Of a stretch of DNA of 64,000 bases, positions 20,912 to 30,956 are shown piece by piece (position 1 is the stretch's first letter; every line of letters begins with the position of its first letter). Source of the stretch: Ryuthela nishihirai (Eukaryota; Arthropoda; Arachnida; Araneae; Heptathelidae); NCBI GenBank assembly GCA_038380435.1, contig JAWZYU010000001.1:10458001-10522000 (forward strand), read 5' to 3'. A program made the translations under genes and the position numbers. A model generated the notes under the pieces. It saw nothing but the letters and a program-made list of their open reading frames with translations. It did no database searches and was not told where the DNA came from.

Positions 20912-21834
20912 CTCTAACATAAGAATCAAAAATGATTTTGTGAGAAAGGTTTGCATCTGAGATAAAAGTAATCGAAGTGGATATTGCAAAAGATATCCGA
21001 GGTAGCAAAGACTAGATAAAATGAGAAATAGAGAAACTAGAGCAATCAGAGATTACACAAAAATATTGGAGGTGTAAAAAATATTATCAAAATGAGAAAG
21101 ACTTATGAATATGATGGATAAAGGAAAAGGGCTAAATTTAATATGGAAATTAGAACCCACAGGAAGAAGACGATGAAAGAGATGGAAAAATGGTGTGAAA
21201 AAAAGAATGCCGAAAAGAGGACTTCAAGAGCAAGATTGCAAAGATAAAAATAAGTGGATATAGAGAGCTGACTGGGACCACACAACTTAAACTTGGGAGG
21301 GTGAAAAGAATAAAATTTTGTATCATTATGAGTTTTATAGAATACATTGTTAAGTAATTGAGTAAGTGATTCAATTCAGCAAATGATTAAATCAAAAGTA
21401 GTCTGTTCTATTTTACATTTCAGATCATCAGTAACGTGCCTAAAAAAGTCTTATGGGTGGAGGGTTTCATACTGGAGTCCAAGGACAAGATCTAGGGAGG
21501 GGGGGGGGGGCATCTCCTATTCCTTTTCAGAATCATAGTAAGGGTAATAGAAATAAATATTACTAAACTTATTTATGTTTCATGGATTTTTCAAAAAAAA
21601 AAATTCAAAAATTTAAAAACAAGGGGAAAATGATATATTGCATTGGAAATACAGCCTCTTGTCCCCCCCCCCCCTTTTCGTTTTTTCTGCTCGATTGTGT
21701 TTCTTGTTTCCCTCTCTTCTCGATTTTTTTTTTCAGATCCGGGTCTGCTCTTGTCAGTTGGGGTGAGGAGGATGGAATGATGCTTGAGTTACACATATTT
21801 CGTCTGAGCGGCTCTGTTTCCTGCACGATGGGTT
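20912..21834. other. Low-complexity intergenic sequence
   Basis: Apart from the direct repeat at 21222-21410, there are a G10 run near 21499-21508, a C11 run near 21664-21674 and A/T tracts. I see no gene. Confidence 0.5.
21222..21410 (+). repeat. Diverged direct repeat, copy 1
   Basis: Matches 22355-22510 at roughly 80% by eye; shared blocks include GATTGCAAAGATAAA, AACTTGGGAGGGTGAAAAGA and AGTAAGTGATTCAATT. No coding content. Origin unknown. Confidence 0.7.
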
Positions 21835-22040
21835 AAATGTCCTGGTTACAGCAAAGACCCACTGTACAGCTGTTAGGAGACAGATGGAAACCTGCCTCAA
21901 TCTTACTGTTTTAATGGCACAGGCTATAGTTATCCTGCACACAAGGCTAAAATTTTACTTCCCATTTAACTGACGTCGGCCTTCCCAATCCCCTCAGTGT
22001 CATATTTTCTCCCCGAGGGCAGTGTAGATATTATCTATAT
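21835..22040 (-). repeat. SINE family 2, diverged copy
   Basis: The reverse complement shares GGAAGGCCGACGTCAG with the body at 24-235. It also shares GGTTTCCATCTGTCTCCTAACAGCTG-type tail sequence with 34448-34790. The tRNA-like head is lost or replaced by the family 1 SINE next to it. Confidence 0.6.
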
Positions 22041-22042
22041 AC

Positions 22043-22216
22043 CCTCGTCAAACAGCTACTTGTCACAGACGTCTGACAGGAGTCTTTCAGTTTAATACGC
22101 CATAGTAGAAGGGATTTGTGAGGATGGCTGGTCCTCAGCAGAAGAACAACACAAACATCCATGCCTTATCCGGGGCTCTAAACCTAGGTCCCTTTGATCA
22201 GTAGACAAACATGCTA
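22043..22216 (-). repeat. SINE family 1, second copy
   Basis: The reverse complement carries a tRNA-like head with GAGCCCCGGATAAGGCATGG and a body with CCATCCTCACAAATC...TACTATGGCGTA, matching 5760-5950. It lies back to back with a family 2 SINE. Confidence 0.7.
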
Positions 22217-22354
22217 ATAAATAATAATAAATTTTTTTAGTTTTTTTTAATCTACTTTTAGTGTTCCAAATGCAACTCTATCTATTTTTAGTTCCAAATA
22301 CAAATGTTTTGGATTTCAAATCATGTAGAGAAGTCTGAGATATGAATAAGACAA

Positions 22355-22510
22355 GACCAAGATTGCAAAGATAAATATAAGTGGAGAGAGAGAGAGTTGA
22401 TCTGGACCACACAACCTGAACTTGGGAGGGTGAAAAGAATGAAATTGTGTATCATTATTTATGAATTACATTGGAAAGTAATTCAGTAAGTGATTCAATT
22501 AAGCAAATGA
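22355..22510 (+). repeat. Diverged direct repeat, copy 2
   Basis: Partner of 21222-21410, in the same orientation about 1.1 kb downstream. Confidence 0.7.
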
Positions 22511-23758
22511 CTAAAACAAGCAGAGAGGATGGAAAAGGACAAGAGCATGGCCCATGTCTAAAGCCAGTAACCATGGCAGAGTGTGTGTGTGTGTGCGGAG
22601 GGGGGAAAGTCAGCATGTACCAACCTAAAACCAGGGACCACGGAAAACAGAATGAGTGGATAACAATACAAATTTGTGCGCACAAAACAATACAATATTC
22701 CGGGCCCCCTGGGTACGTCCCTGTCTCTCTCGTTACACAAGAAGCTAGTCAAAAGTTGTTGATGTCTCCATCTTCTAACCACATCAGTAGTATCGTCAAA
22801 ACCGGCAAGTCCCCCGGAAGTGCTTTCCCCCCTATGACGTCACTGACCGGAAATTGGGCCGTGCTGGTCCACGTTGCCTTCTGGCCGCTATGTCGCAATC
22901 AACAGGAAATTGGCCCCAGTGTCGCAACTTTCATGGTATTAATAATTCATAATTAATAATTCATAATTAAAAATTCCCCCCCCCTTTAACCCCTGGCGCC
23001 ATCTAGTGCCTATGAGGAACACTATTTTCCCAAAAAAATCCTTATTTTAACTCTAATTTTAAGCCCTCCTTCGCTATTTTTCTTCATTTCAGACCCCCCA
23101 ATGGTTGACTTATATTTTAAACCCTCCACTTGCAGACCCCCTGGTTGACCTATATTTTAAGCCCCCTCCTTCCCACAGATTACAAGTCTCAGAATAATTC
23201 CGCAGTAAAGGATGACACAAGTCTCAATTGTGAAAATCAACTCTCAAAGTTGTATTCTTATTAATTAAAACACTTTCTATTAAAAGTTACCTCTATTAAA
23301 AATCTTTTGGTGTTCATTTTACCAGGACTGCTAAACGATTCCCTTTTATTAAAACTCCGGTATTTATTTTTTCCAACCCGTTAATCGGTCCCCTAGTAAA
23401 TAAAAACTCTCACTTACCTTTATTAAAAATCATCCAGCGCTCGTAATAAATCAGTTTAATCGGGAAAAAAAAAAAAATTCCGTCGCTAGCGTACCTCCAC
23501 GTTAATTTCGGGAAAAAGTCTCATCGGATCCAAGGTCCACGTATTTTACTAGACACAGTAACTGTTCCACAGAAAAATTAATAAAATTTGGTTTAGATTA
23601 TTCGTAGGACTTGTATATAAGATCTACCTTTAGACGTTCAACAGGCTAAAAGTTTTCCAAGTCCGTTATCAGTGTATCGGAAATCGTACGTTTCCTGTAG
23701 ACATCCTTCAGATCGCTTATTAGGGGGGTAGCAACAGCACTTTCGCCACTATATGGTG
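22511..23758. other. Region upstream of the spliced polymerase gene
   Basis: It contains a short GT microsatellite (near 22582-22595), short tandem duplications (TAATTCATAAT near 22940, a ~40-bp duplicated ACCCCC-TTGAC-TATATTTTAA unit at 23092-23170) and TTTATTAAAA-type repeats at 23270-23460. A frame at 22471-22956 is open but has no recognisable product. No gene is supported. The segment may include the 5' end of the Polinton-like element, but I find no terminal inverted repeat. Confidence 0.4.
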
Positions 23759-23793
23759 CAAATGTACCTTATCACACTTTTCTACAATTTTTT
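23759..23793 (+). repeat. 35-bp patch copied from the hAT element, bracketed by 11-bp repeats
   Basis: Identical to 20024-20058 in the hAT transposase end. ATATGGTGCAA occurs immediately around it at 23751-23761 and again near 23802-23812. Confidence 0.8.
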
Positions 23794-23949
23794 CGCACAC
23801 GATATGGTGCAATCCTTTATCAGATGGAAGGTCAAAAGGTCAAATGTCCAGCGCTTCACTGTGTCTACATTTGACAATGATAAGGTTTAAAAATAGATGA
23901 TTCCTAGAATCCACATTGCGCAACGGTCAAAGTCCAGTGGGGGAGGGGG

Positions 23950-23957
23950 TATATAAA
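23950..23957 (+). promoter_or_regulatory. TATA box of the spliced polymerase gene
   Basis: TATATAAA sits about 130 bases before the first in-frame ATG (24081), with a TCAGT initiator-like motif at 23997-24001. A similar TATA element precedes the related gene at 46169-46176, which supports its being a real promoter. Confidence 0.6.
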
Positions 23958-24080
23958 CACCAACTTCTCAGCGACTGTCACTGTGTTCTTCATCTGTCAG
24001 TTTGCTACCTGTCAGCCCTACTTGCTCTCCTTCTCTACCTGCTAGTCCTGCTTGCTCGTCGATCCTCTTCTCTACCTGAG

Positions 24081-24130
24081 ATGTCCACTATGCGAGAATT
24101 TTCCTGTGCTGGATCCTCAACTGATATCAG
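24081..24130 (+). CDS. Polymerase gene exon 1 (N-terminal tail)
   Basis: The exon opens at ATG 24081 and gives a 16-codon serine-rich start (MSTMREFSCAGSSTDI plus two bases) ending at a consensus donor CAG|GTAAATG. The intron is in phase 2 and joins in frame to exon 2 at 24489. The start is chosen because it is the first ATG in the frame that splices correctly to all later exons. Nothing in the exon suggests a function by itself. It is probably the N-terminal end of the protein-primed DNA polymerase encoded downstream. Confidence 0.55.
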
Positions 24131-24488
24131 GTAAATGAAATTTTATTTAATGTTGTACTTAAGATGCTCAACTGAATCACCTACTAACCTGCAATATAGA
24201 TTTTTATATTTGTTTCTAACTAGTAAAGTCATTCTAAATGATAATTTTCAAACTTTAGTTAGATTTTTTGATCAAGCTAGTGCTTTTATTATAACTGTTC
24301 AATATAGATTTTTTTATATTTGTTTCTACCCTGTCATTTTATTCTAAAACGATAATTTTTCAAACTTTAGTTAAATATTAGATTTTTTGATCAAGCTAGT
24401 AAAGTGTGCTTTTATTACAACATAACTGTTCTAAGTTAAAAAAAACATGTAAAGTACTGCATATTCTGAGACTAAATTATCTATCCAG

Positions 24489-24746
24489 GTCTGATGCTGG
24501 TCCTCCCACTGATACCGACTGCTTCGAAGAGCTACTCACGGCAGTGCGCACTCTAGAGGAGGCAGCCAAAAGACCTCCTACACCCGAGCTTCCTACACAG
24601 TCAAAGCGCCTCTGCATGCTCCAACAAGGTGGTAGGGAATTAAGGCAAAGGACATCGAAATTTTCCCTCAAGAAGCGTCGTCAGTCCACTGTCGCAGCGG
24701 GTATGGGAAATCCCTACGTCCCCGTCGTACCTTCAACTGCAACCAG
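24489..24746 (+). CDS. Polymerase gene exon 2 (basic, proline-rich)
   Basis: A 258-bp exon with acceptor ATCCAG|G and donor CAG|GTAAATG, phase 2 on both sides, so it can be gained or lost without shifting the frame. It encodes 86 residues with an acidic stretch (DTDCFEELLTAVRTLEEAAK) followed by a basic one (KFSLKKRRQST) that resembles a nuclear localisation signal. It belongs to the N-terminal extension in front of the conserved polymerase domains. GC content is clearly higher than in the introns. Confidence 0.6.
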
Positions 24747-25343
24747 GTAAATGAAATTTTATTTAATATTGTCCTTAATGCGCTCAATTGAATCACTTAC
24801 TAACGTACAATATAGAGTTTTATTCTAAACGATAATTTTCAAACTTTAGTTAGATTTTTTGATCAAGCTAGCAAAGTGTGAAGTAAATGTAATTTTATTT
24901 AATATTGTCCTTAAGGCGCTCAATTGAATCACTTACTAACGTACAATATACCTTAAAAGTCATTTTATTCTAAACGATAATTTTCAAACTTTAGTTAGAT
25001 TTTTTGCTCAAGCTAGTAAACTATGCTTTTATTACAACTGTTCAATGTATTTGTTTTCTACCCTTGTAAATCCATTTTACTTTTTTTTATTCTAAATGAT
25101 AATTTTCAAACTTTAGTTAGTTTTCTGCTCATGCTAGTCAAGTGTGGTTTTATTACAACTGTTCGGTTCAATATAGATTTTTCTAACTAGTAAAGTCATT
25201 TTAGTCTAAATGATAATTTTCAAACTTTAGTTACTTAGTTTTTGATCAAGTTAGCAAACTGAAGCATATTGGTTTTTCATTTTCTGTTCTAAGATAAAAA
25301 CATGTAAAGTACTGCATATTCTGAGACTAAATTATCTATCCAG

Positions 25344-25517
25344 GTCTATCCCTTCCACCGGTGCCGGAACCTCCAGCGTTCGTGTTCCCGCCTCCTCCAA
25401 CGTAAGGACACCATTCACTATCGCCGCTGGTACCGGACCCTCCAGCGTTCGTGTTCCCGTCTCCTCCGGCATAAGGACACCATTCACTATCGCCGCTGGT
25501 ACCTCCACCGCTACCAG
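25344..25517 (+). CDS. Polymerase gene exon 3 (internally repeated)
   Basis: A 174-bp exon, phase 2 on both sides. It contains two tandem ~75-bp units, each encoding a SSVRVP-x-SS-x-IRTPFTIAAGT-type peptide of about 25 residues rich in Ser, Thr and Val. The end (TSTATR) repeats the end of exon 2 (PSTATR). This points to exon birth by duplication inside the gene. The function of the repeated peptide is unknown. Confidence 0.6.
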
Positions 25518-25877
25518 GTAAATGTAATTTTATTTAATTTTACCCTTAAGGCACTCAACTGAACCACTTACTAACATTTCAATATAGAGTTTTATATTTG
25601 TTTCTACCTTGTCATTTTATTCTAAATGATAATTTTCAAACTTTAGTTAGATTTTTGCTCAAGCTAGTAAAGTGTGCTTTTATTACAACTGTTCAGTTCA
25701 ATGCATTTGTTTCTACCCTTGTCATTTTATTTCTAAATGATAATTTTCAAACTTTAGTTAAATATTAGATTTTTGATCAAGTTAGCAAACTGAAGCATAT
25801 TGGTTTTTCATTTTCTGTTCTAAGATAAAAAAACATGTAAATGTACTGCATATTCTGAGAATAAATTATCTTTCTAG

Positions 25878-26495
25878 GTCCGCATTCTCCAACGTTCCTG
25901 TCAGTGGATTCACCAACGTTCCTGTCAGCTCTACAGAGTCTCCCCACTTCACAGTGTCGCACACTCGGCGGTACAACTCGAAAAAATTCAAGACAGAATT
26001 CATCTCCACGAGTGTGCGACTTGGAGGTATGGAGAATGTGGAACCACACAATTTCCTCCCGGTCCTGCACGACCTACATGAGAAAATGTTGGCTGAAGTC
26101 GTCCCCACAGGGGAGTATAGTCATGTTCGACTATGTTTACGCTCCCGGGATTTGAAAACCCCCGTCAACTTGGCTCTAATTCGGCGTAATGCCCTGACGT
26201 GGGAGAGATTCATGGCTGCACTAGACAAAGTAGTGCAGTCAAATGAGTCTCTCGGTCCCGGGAGCGAGCTGGAGTTTGACTTTGTCTGTGCTGACCTGGA
26301 CCGTGTCGGCAGTGGGGGCGATGGAAGGCGCGCAGGTCCCGAGACTCGTCGAGTCGCTGACGTTGGGTCATTCATTATCAAGAAGGGGAGTGTCTTGAGA
26401 ATCATAAATAATGACAGCCTCTGTCTAGCAAGAGCTCTCGTCGTTGCACGGGAGCTCTGCTTAAAAAATAAAGGGCTGCCTAATCGATATGTGGA
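25878..26495 (+). pseudogene. Protein-primed DNA polymerase B (Polinton type), N-terminal domain, cut by an LTR element
   Basis: Exon 4 begins after TTTCTAG|G in the same phase-2 frame. After a short repeated stretch (two SNVPVS/TNVPVS units) it enters a conserved domain: GMENVEPHNFLPVLHDLHEK, GEYSHVRLCL, TPVNLALIRRNALTWERFMA, ELEFDFVCADL, and DSLCLARALVVAREL near its end. This domain precedes the exonuclease in protein-primed polymerases of arthropod Polinton/adintovirus-like elements; the related gene at 46541 shares about half its residues. The frame runs to 26495, where a 5152-bp LTR element is inserted, and continues in the same frame at 31652. It replicates the element's linear DNA from a protein primer (family knowledge). 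The gene is GC-richer than its surroundings. Confidence 0.8.
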
Positions 26496-27186
26496 TGTGA
26501 TGCCCCATCGTTCACTTTTGCTTTACCTTAACCAGTTTTTGTTTAATTTACGTTATATTTATCATTTTGGGGATTTTTATTTCCGTTTCGGCATCACAGC
26601 ACTCGTTTTCAAGTTTCTAGGAGTTGCGTACGCGCAACTCCGAACTTCCGACCGTAACCGTTAAAGCGCGTGCCAAGGACACGCCCCCTCTTGCGTCATA
26701 GCTTGCGTCTGTCATTGTATGCAAATGTCTTTCCCGGCATGCGCCGGTCTTTTGTCAAAACCGTGCCCTGCGAGGCACTTGGGGGATTTAGCACTTAGGA
26801 TTTTGTCACTTGAGGATTTGTCACTTCAGCTTTGAGAGCAGAGAGATGTAGTAAGGTGCGTAGCACCGTGCGTGTAGCACAGATTTTAGTTTCTTCATTG
26901 ATGTTCTTGGTGAGTTACTTATTTTTGGAAATAAATCTATTTTGTTATGTTACAAACTTTTGAGTCTGTAGTTTTTATCTTGAGCAACGCTGATTTAGAA
27001 TCTTTTTTGCATTAACTTTTATTTGTTAAGATACATTTTGACTCTCACTTATGAACGCTCACTGGCATTGGAACCCTAAATCAACTTATTCTACATTTTT
27101 GGCAATTTGTTAATGATTGCCTGGCGCCCGTCAAAGCTATCCGGAGCAATAAACTTTAAGTATTCTACATTGTTTGGAGCGTTACA
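26496..27186 (+). repeat. 5' LTR
   Basis: 691 bp, TG...CA ends. It includes AATAAA-like hexamers near 26929 and would supply promoter and polyadenylation signals. It is followed after 37 bases by a possible primer site. Confidence 0.95.
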
Positions 27187-27223
27187 GAGTAGCATAAAGA
27201 GCATAAAAGAAGCATAAAAGAAG

Positions 27224-27244
27224 TGGCGCAGCGAACAGGGACTC
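27224..27244 (+). promoter_or_regulatory. Possible tRNA-Lys primer-binding site
   Basis: TGGCGCAGCGAACAGGGAC closely resembles the complement of the 3' end of tRNA-Lys(UUU), differing by a small indel and substitution. It lies 37 bases after the LTR instead of directly next to it, beyond three AGCATAAA-type repeats. That is unusual, so the assignment is tentative. The old copy has the corresponding motif near 17314. Confidence 0.45.
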
Positions 27245-27622
27245 GCCAGTATTTAAAGATAGTAATTTTTTTTTTTGAGCTCAATAGTGGTATATACTAG
27301 TTGTAGATTTAACGGCAGCTTAAGCCGAGAATTTTTGTTGAGCAAGTAGCTTAACATTTTTGTGTATTATTCAAAGGTACTGAAGTTTCAGCTTTGATAT
27401 TGCTGAATATTTAAGATTGTTGTATGTAATGATTAGAAGTGTCCGGACACACAAGTACGTAGGACGATAAGAAATTTTTTTTTTTTTCAAGCAAATTTAT
27501 ATTTTTTGTAAAGCTTAGTTATAGCTTTATTATTGTTGTATAGCAGTACCTTTGAGCGCTGCTCAAGATAAAAAAAAGTTTTCAAAATTTCCAAAATTCC
27601 AAATTTCAGCAGACCGCTAAAC

Positions 27623-28738
27623 ATGTCTGCTAACAGTATGGCCGATTCCGCCATAATGACTCCCGACATAGAAAGAGTAAAGGGTAGATTGCAAGATGTA
27701 ATGATGGAAGCAGAAGTGCTAATAAATCTGCTTGATGATAATCGGGAGAAAAGGGGAACGACAACAACCCCTAAATTTGCTGACAATGCTACGTCAGTTC
27801 ACCAACGAAGAAACTTTGAACGTAAGGTTCCATTTTCTGTTCCGTCAGAAGCAAGCGATAGAACAGAGTATTTTCAACCGCCACAACGACGATTTGCCAA
27901 CCCATCCATTAACTATAGACCTTATGTTAATTGGCCTTTACCTGAGATAAGGTTCGACGGTTCGAAACGTCCGTCATCGTGGACATTTGTCAAGTCCATG
28001 GAGGAGCACTTCCGTTTACATGAAGTGCCAAGCAATAAAAAAGTTGTTTTAGCAGTATCTTGCCTAATTGGATGCGCTAAGCAATGGTGGAATAACGTAG
28101 GATGTCGTCATGGCATAGAACTTTGGGAAGAATTTAAAAATGAAATCATGGACATATATCCGGCTTATAATGATTTTACAGAACTAGCTACAGAGTTGTT
28201 TTCACGAAGACAAAGGGAAAGAGATGACATAGAAAAATTTATATGGGGTACAGTAGAGTTATACCAGCTGTACGATGCTGATGCCGCTGAAATTGATATT
28301 GTAAATTGCATATTGTCTCAATTACTTTTGCCCATCCGAGAATTCCTAGAAATACGAAACGTGAATTCCGTGTCCGAGTTGGTCAAATTGGCTCGGCAAT
28401 ACACTGCAAGAAGAGAATCTGCAGCAAATACACATAACCAACAATGGATGCCATTCCCGCCAAAGCAGCGATATCAGGTTGAGTCTCGTAGAATGACTCC
28501 CACACGACCGGAAGTTACACGGTCCCGACAATTTGCGCCGAACGCGCCTAGAACTATAGAATATGAACGAAGTAGAGACTTTTTGCCACGTCAAGCTTCA
28601 AACCATAACACTAGACCTAAAACTTTGGTTAAACAACCTCAATCTTTCACTTGTAACTTTTGTGGCCGACTAGGACATATTGAGAAATACTGTTACCAAA
28701 GGAATGAAAATTCGGGAAACTTTCATCGGGATCTTTGA
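27623..28738 (+). CDS. gag: Gag polyprotein of the LTR element
   Basis: The frame encodes 371 residues. The N-terminal part (MADSAIMTPDIERVKGRLQD) is helical in character. The central part WPLPEIRFDGSKRPSSWTFV through ILSQLLLPIREFLE resembles the capsid-like retrotransposon Gag domain. The C-terminus has a CCHC zinc knuckle, CNFCGRLGHIEKYC, at about 344-357. Gag assembles the virus-like particle and binds the element RNA. The start at 27623 matches the start of the older copy at 17729. The stop overlaps the next frame by four bases. No internal break is seen, in keeping with a recent insertion. Confidence 0.88.
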   Translation: MSANSMADSAIMTPDIERVKGRLQDVMMEAEVLINLLDDNREKRGTTTTPKFADNATSVHQRRNFERKVPFSVPSEASDRTEYFQPPQRRFANPSINYRPYVNWPLPEIRFDGSKRPSSWTFVKSMEEHFRLHEVPSNKKVVLAVSCLIGCAKQWWNNVGCRHGIELWEEFKNEIMDIYPAYNDFTELATELFSRRQRERDDIEKFIWGTVELYQLYDADAAEIDIVNCILSQLLLPIREFLEIRNVNSVSELVKLARQYTARRESAANTHNQQWMPFPPKQRYQVESRRMTPTRPEVTRSRQFAPNAPRTIEYERSRDFLPRQASNHNTRPKTLVKQPQSFTCNFCGRLGHIEKYCYQRNENSGNFHRDL

Positions 28739-29430
28739 AGCGAGAGGCCAAAGTTCCTCAAGAAAAGCCCTCTCATGAGTTATGCCTTGCCACTATGGCT
28801 TTACCTTTTGTTACTGATTGCCACGAAGTAACTAAAATAACAGATCAACACGATACAGAAGTCGATCTTCAGTTTGCTAAGGAACAAGTTTTCGATGGTA
28901 CTAATGACGAATGTCAATTGACAGTGCAGCCGCGGTCCCGTGGACTTTTTGACTTACCCTGTGGTCCAGAACAGATTATTTCAGAAGCACCTATAAAATG
29001 TCCCGTTAGTGCAAATAATGAGTGTTTAAATAACGAAGTTTGTGAAGTAGAAGAATCGTATGAGGAAGCCGTTTTTGAAAAGGTTTTTAAAGTAGAAGTT
29101 TTAAAAGAAAGTAATAATAATGAAAATAATTTTGAGTCTGATTTAAGTGAAGAAAAAACCAACCAAGAAGTTGTGCCGACCGCAAGTATTCCTGACAAGT
29201 CTGGAGGTCCTCAACTATTAAAGCGTCATTTGGAGGCGGACACCAATAAGCCTAGAAAGTACGAGAAAAGGTTCTTCAAAAATCCGCACGGAGCAACGAA
29301 AAGCCGACGAAACGACCAGAGCCTGCAGAGCGACAACCGGCAGCGAAGCAGCGAACATCGGGAAGATGACGTCACGAGAGAGATCTACAGCGACGACTTG
29401 AACGAGATCTTCAGTAACAACTTTACGTGA
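28735..29430 (+). CDS. Second frame of the LTR element, function unknown
   Basis: The frame gives 231 residues and starts with an ATG that overlaps the end of gag. The product is acidic in the middle (EVEESYEEAVFEK, ESDLSEEKTNQE) and basic near the end (KPRKYEKRFFKNPHG, TKSRRN). I see no protease (no D-S/T-G), reverse transcriptase or integrase motif. It could be the fused ends of a pol gene after a large internal deletion, or a separate accessory protein. Known gypsy elements have pol here, so the deletion reading is the simpler one. Confidence 0.5.
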   Translation: MKREAKVPQEKPSHELCLATMALPFVTDCHEVTKITDQHDTEVDLQFAKEQVFDGTNDECQLTVQPRSRGLFDLPCGPEQIISEAPIKCPVSANNECLNNEVCEVEESYEEAVFEKVFKVEVLKESNNNENNFESDLSEEKTNQEVVPTASIPDKSGGPQLLKRHLEADTNKPRKYEKRFFKNPHGATKSRRNDQSLQSDNRQRSSEHREDDVTREIYSDDLNEIFSNNFT

Positions 29431-30956
29431 AGCCACCCAACGACGACGGAAGGATGTTATCGGAAACGGACTAGATGATTTATCGCCACGGAGTGCCAAC
29501 AATGAAATATAAGTATATTTTTCTTTCACTTGGCACTTGATTGAGTTATAAAATGTTTTTTTTTTCTGGAATAGATGAAGACGAAGAAGAAGCCTTATTG
29601 TGAATTATATAGTTAGCGATGTTTAATTTCTTGTTGAAACTTTAGAGTTCGATATTTATTTTTGAAAAGTGAAATTGTTGTAGTTCGAGTTTATACTTGT
29701 GTGAATAGAATTTTTTTTTGCATTCTTGTTCATCGAGGTTCTAGTTATTGTATTTACGTGAGTTAAAATGTATTTTTGTAGATTTTTTTTTCAGCTGACT
29801 GATAGCTGAAAATTTTGTAAGTCGATATTGGAAAGTTTAGAAATTGTAAAATGTTTCTGGATATGAATGAGAAGAGTGAAAGAGAATTAGTGATTTAAGA
29901 ATTTGTATTGTAAAATAATGTGCATTCCAAAGTGAATTTATGAAAAAAAAAAAAGGAGATTCATGTAAAAGTTATTGGATGAAATGTTATCATCGTATAT
30001 TATAAATTATTTACACTCTTTTTTCTTTATTCTTAGATACGATTTATGTATATGTGTTTAAATCTGTTCAGTGTCATCAGTGATATTTATGTGTCAATGA
30101 TACGTAATTTTTGGGGATGACATTGACAGTATTTATTGGTATATATAGATGATGACCATGATGATGACTGCAGAATTTTGTTTTTTTTTGTGTGTACCTT
30201 TTTGGAGCTGTCCCCAAATGGCATAGTCTGATAACAGAGTTGTTATCAGCATAACTCCTTTGGGAGGGGGACGTTAGCTCTGAAGGGGGAGGTAACTAAT
30301 GATTTTTTTATTTCAGCTAGATCGCGATTTCTGTGAATAGGAGAAGAATTAGCGGATGATTACAATCCCGCTTGTTTGTAAATTTTGAATTTTCTTAGCT
30401 TTGCGTATTTGAATGTAATTAGGAGGTGATAACGGTGTTCGAATACTCGTTTTTCTATGTGATTTAGGAGAAGATTTAGCTTTCACGAATTTTTTATTGT
30501 GGTTAGGGGAAAAGCGGAAGTTATTACCCCGCTAACAACAAATGTAATGAATCACTTTTTCTTTTCATCTTTTTAACATTTATTAGACTAGGAGTTCATT
30601 AACCTGTTTTTCTGTACAGTTCAAGATATGCCAATTTCGAGTTTGTATCAGAATGTGATACTAGTTAGACCGATGATGCTAGTATACAGTTAACTGTCAC
30701 AGCCACTGGTACGTAATTACACTAGGATAGCTGTTACACATATTTTTGTTAGGAGGAAAAGGGAGAAGGTACCTTTGGTTGTGCTGGAAAATTGTGTCAA
30801 AGTAAGAATAGTTCATCGTATCCAAATTTGCGTTAGCATACTTCTTCTTATTTATGTTTAGCCATGTGTAAATGACGTAAGATGTGTCCTTTATTCAAAA
30901 TTTGCTCGTCAAAATTTGTTAGGTCAATCATTTTGACTCCCTTTGGAAGGGGGAGT
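29431..30956 (+). other. 3' non-coding interior of the LTR element with purine tracts
   Basis: No long frame. Purine-rich tracts lie near 30270-30290 and directly before the 3' LTR (GGAAGGGGGAG at 30945-30955); the latter is in the right place for the polypurine tract that primes plus-strand synthesis. An envelope gene is not recognisable. Confidence 0.6.

Larger units (their letters stand above)
24131..25877 (+). repeat. Three homologous phase-2 introns with repeated internal modules
   Basis: Introns 24131-24488, 24747-25343 and 25518-25877 all begin GTAAATGAAATTTTATTTAA or a near copy. They end with the same TGAGACTAAATTATCT-type sequence before AG, and carry eight copies of a GATAATTTTCAAACTTTAGT module in all. 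They are copies of one another, so whole exon-intron units were duplicated in series. Confidence 0.85.

Noticed and set aside
19766..20919. 8-bp target duplication for the hAT element
   Set aside because: The flanking octamers TCTGTACA and CTCTAACA match at only three aligned positions, so I do not claim a duplication.
21605..21942. Antisense frames near the C-run and SINE
   Set aside because: Low-complexity and SINE sequence, no recognisable product.
22471..22956. 161-residue plus-strand frame
   Set aside because: No domain, crosses a GT microsatellite and a repeat also found at 21222-21410, and has an overlapping antisense frame.
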